DNA from: Bacillota bacterium
Lineage (GTDB): Bacteria; Bacillota_A; Clostridia; Lachnospirales; Bianqueaceae
NCBI GenBank assembly: GCA_017420625.1
Contig: JAFOIR010000313.1
Span: forward strand, 1-6,828
Direction of reading: 5' to 3'
DNA: 6,828 nt
The stretch's first letter is position 1. The number at the start of each line of letters is the position of its first letter. Positions 6,384 to 6,828 of this stretch are shown here, in pieces. Made by a program: the position numbers and the translations under genes. The notes beneath the pieces were generated by a model that was not told the DNA's origin, made no database searches, and was given only the letters and a program-made list of their open reading frames with translations.

Positions 6384-6828
6384 ATGTCGGAATGGGAGAA
6401 GGTCAAGCGGGATTTCTATGAGTCCAACGGCCTTGAGGATGATGAGCCCGCGGAAAAGCCCGTGCAGCGCGCTTTTGATAAGAACAAAAAGCAGGATACG
6501 GGTTCCATGTATACCAAGTCATGGGACCGCAGGGAAGTACAGAAAGCACTGCAGATCAAGGACGACGATAAAGACAGCGCCGGATTTGACACAAGCCTCT
6601 TTGTGACAGAAGGCGGCGGCGAATTCCCGGGAGAGTTTGTTGTCGAGAAGATGACGATCAACAATCCGGAGCAGGCCGGAAGAGGAAGCAGCCAGATGTA
6701 CCTGCACTCGGAGGATTCCATACGCCAGCTCACGGACGCGCTGGGAAGGATCTTTCTTGAGGGCGGCACCGGGAACGTTGTGATCACCGGCGATGAAGGC
6801 GCGGGAACCCTGAGCCTTGCCAGGGAAC
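6384..6828 (+). CDS. Unidentified protein with lysine-less P-loop-like motif, N-terminal part; runs off the right edge
   Basis: I do not recognise the family. The frame from ATG 6384 is open for 148 codons to the edge. The first 65 residues are strongly charged (MSEWEKVKRDFYESNGLEDD, then lysine- and aspartate-rich) and look disordered. A block around FDTSLFVTEGGGEFPGEFV (68-86) precedes QMYLHSEDSIRQLTDALGRI (104-123), a likely helix, and then a beta-strand-plus-loop NVVITGDEGAGTLSLARE (131-148). The last aligns position by position with the first strand and Walker A of AAA+ proteins (GPPGTGKTLLAR type), but threonine stands where the lysine should be. This suggests a degenerate AAA+-like domain continuing right of the window. 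No ribosome binding site precedes the ATG, and the upstream in-frame sequence is an antiframe of the integrase, so the true 5' end may have been lost in the rearrangement. Coding is supported by the codon pattern: in this frame the peptide is compositionally ordinary, whereas the integrase frame over the same bases is rich in Arg, Ser and Cys. Confidence 0.6.
   Translation, partial: MSEWEKVKRDFYESNGLEDDEPAEKPVQRAFDKNKKQDTGSMYTKSWDRREVQKALQIKDDDKDSAGFDTSLFVTEGGGEFPGEFVVEKMTINNPEQAGRGSSQMYLHSEDSIRQLTDALGRIFLEGGTGNVVITGDEGAGTLSLARE

Noticed and set aside
5716..6606. A single 296-residue integrase starting at GTG 5716
   Set aside because: No ribosome site precedes the GTG, integrase-like residues are readable upstream in frame, and residues after about 219 do not resemble any integrase tail but are an out-of-frame reading of the next gene.
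1..6828. CRISPR arrays, tRNA, rRNA or riboswitches
   Set aside because: I looked for regularly spaced repeats, cloverleaf-like arms and conserved RNA motifs on both strands and saw none.

Overview
The window looks like DNA from a low-to-mid GC Firmicute, most likely a gut-type clostridium of the Lachnospiraceae kind. This rests on AGGAG/AAAGGAG-type ribosome binding sites, a Tn916-type tyrosine recombinase remnant, an XRE regulator of clostridial style and the character of the radical SAM and citrate synthase proteins. The species cannot be named from the sequence alone.

Positions 1-3031 hold a same-strand gene run: the C-terminal part of an oleate hydratase (start outside the window), a short and unusual S-adenosylmethionine synthetase homologue starting one base after its stop, and, 113 bases later, a radical SAM enzyme with a SPASM-like cysteine-rich C-terminus. 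The first two are probably translationally coupled and all three may be one operon. A fatty-acid hydratase, an AdoMet-synthetase-like protein and an AdoMet-consuming enzyme side by side suggest a linked lipid or AdoMet-dependent modification function; the link is inference.

Positions 3032-3337 are poorly coding and hold at best one small membrane-protein ORF of 51 residues plus two Shine-Dalgarno-like sequences with no start codon after them. Positions 3338-5136 hold a MarR-family regulator followed after five bases by a complete citrate synthase with all catalytic residues, probably a two-gene regulated operon.

Positions 5137-6828 are a patchwork of broken genes. A 12-bp-stem hairpin follows citrate synthase. 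An XRE-family regulator on the minus strand has lost its first helices. It abuts, head to head, a tyrosine recombinase that has lost its N-terminal DNA-binding domains but keeps a full catalytic set. Integrase-like coding can be read upstream of the nominal GTG start, which places the breakpoint near 5671-5680. The integrase in turn runs without its own stop into the N-terminal part of an unidentified protein (6384 to the right edge) that carries a P-loop-like motif lacking the lysine. This end of the window looks like the scar of a mobile element insertion and later rearrangement.
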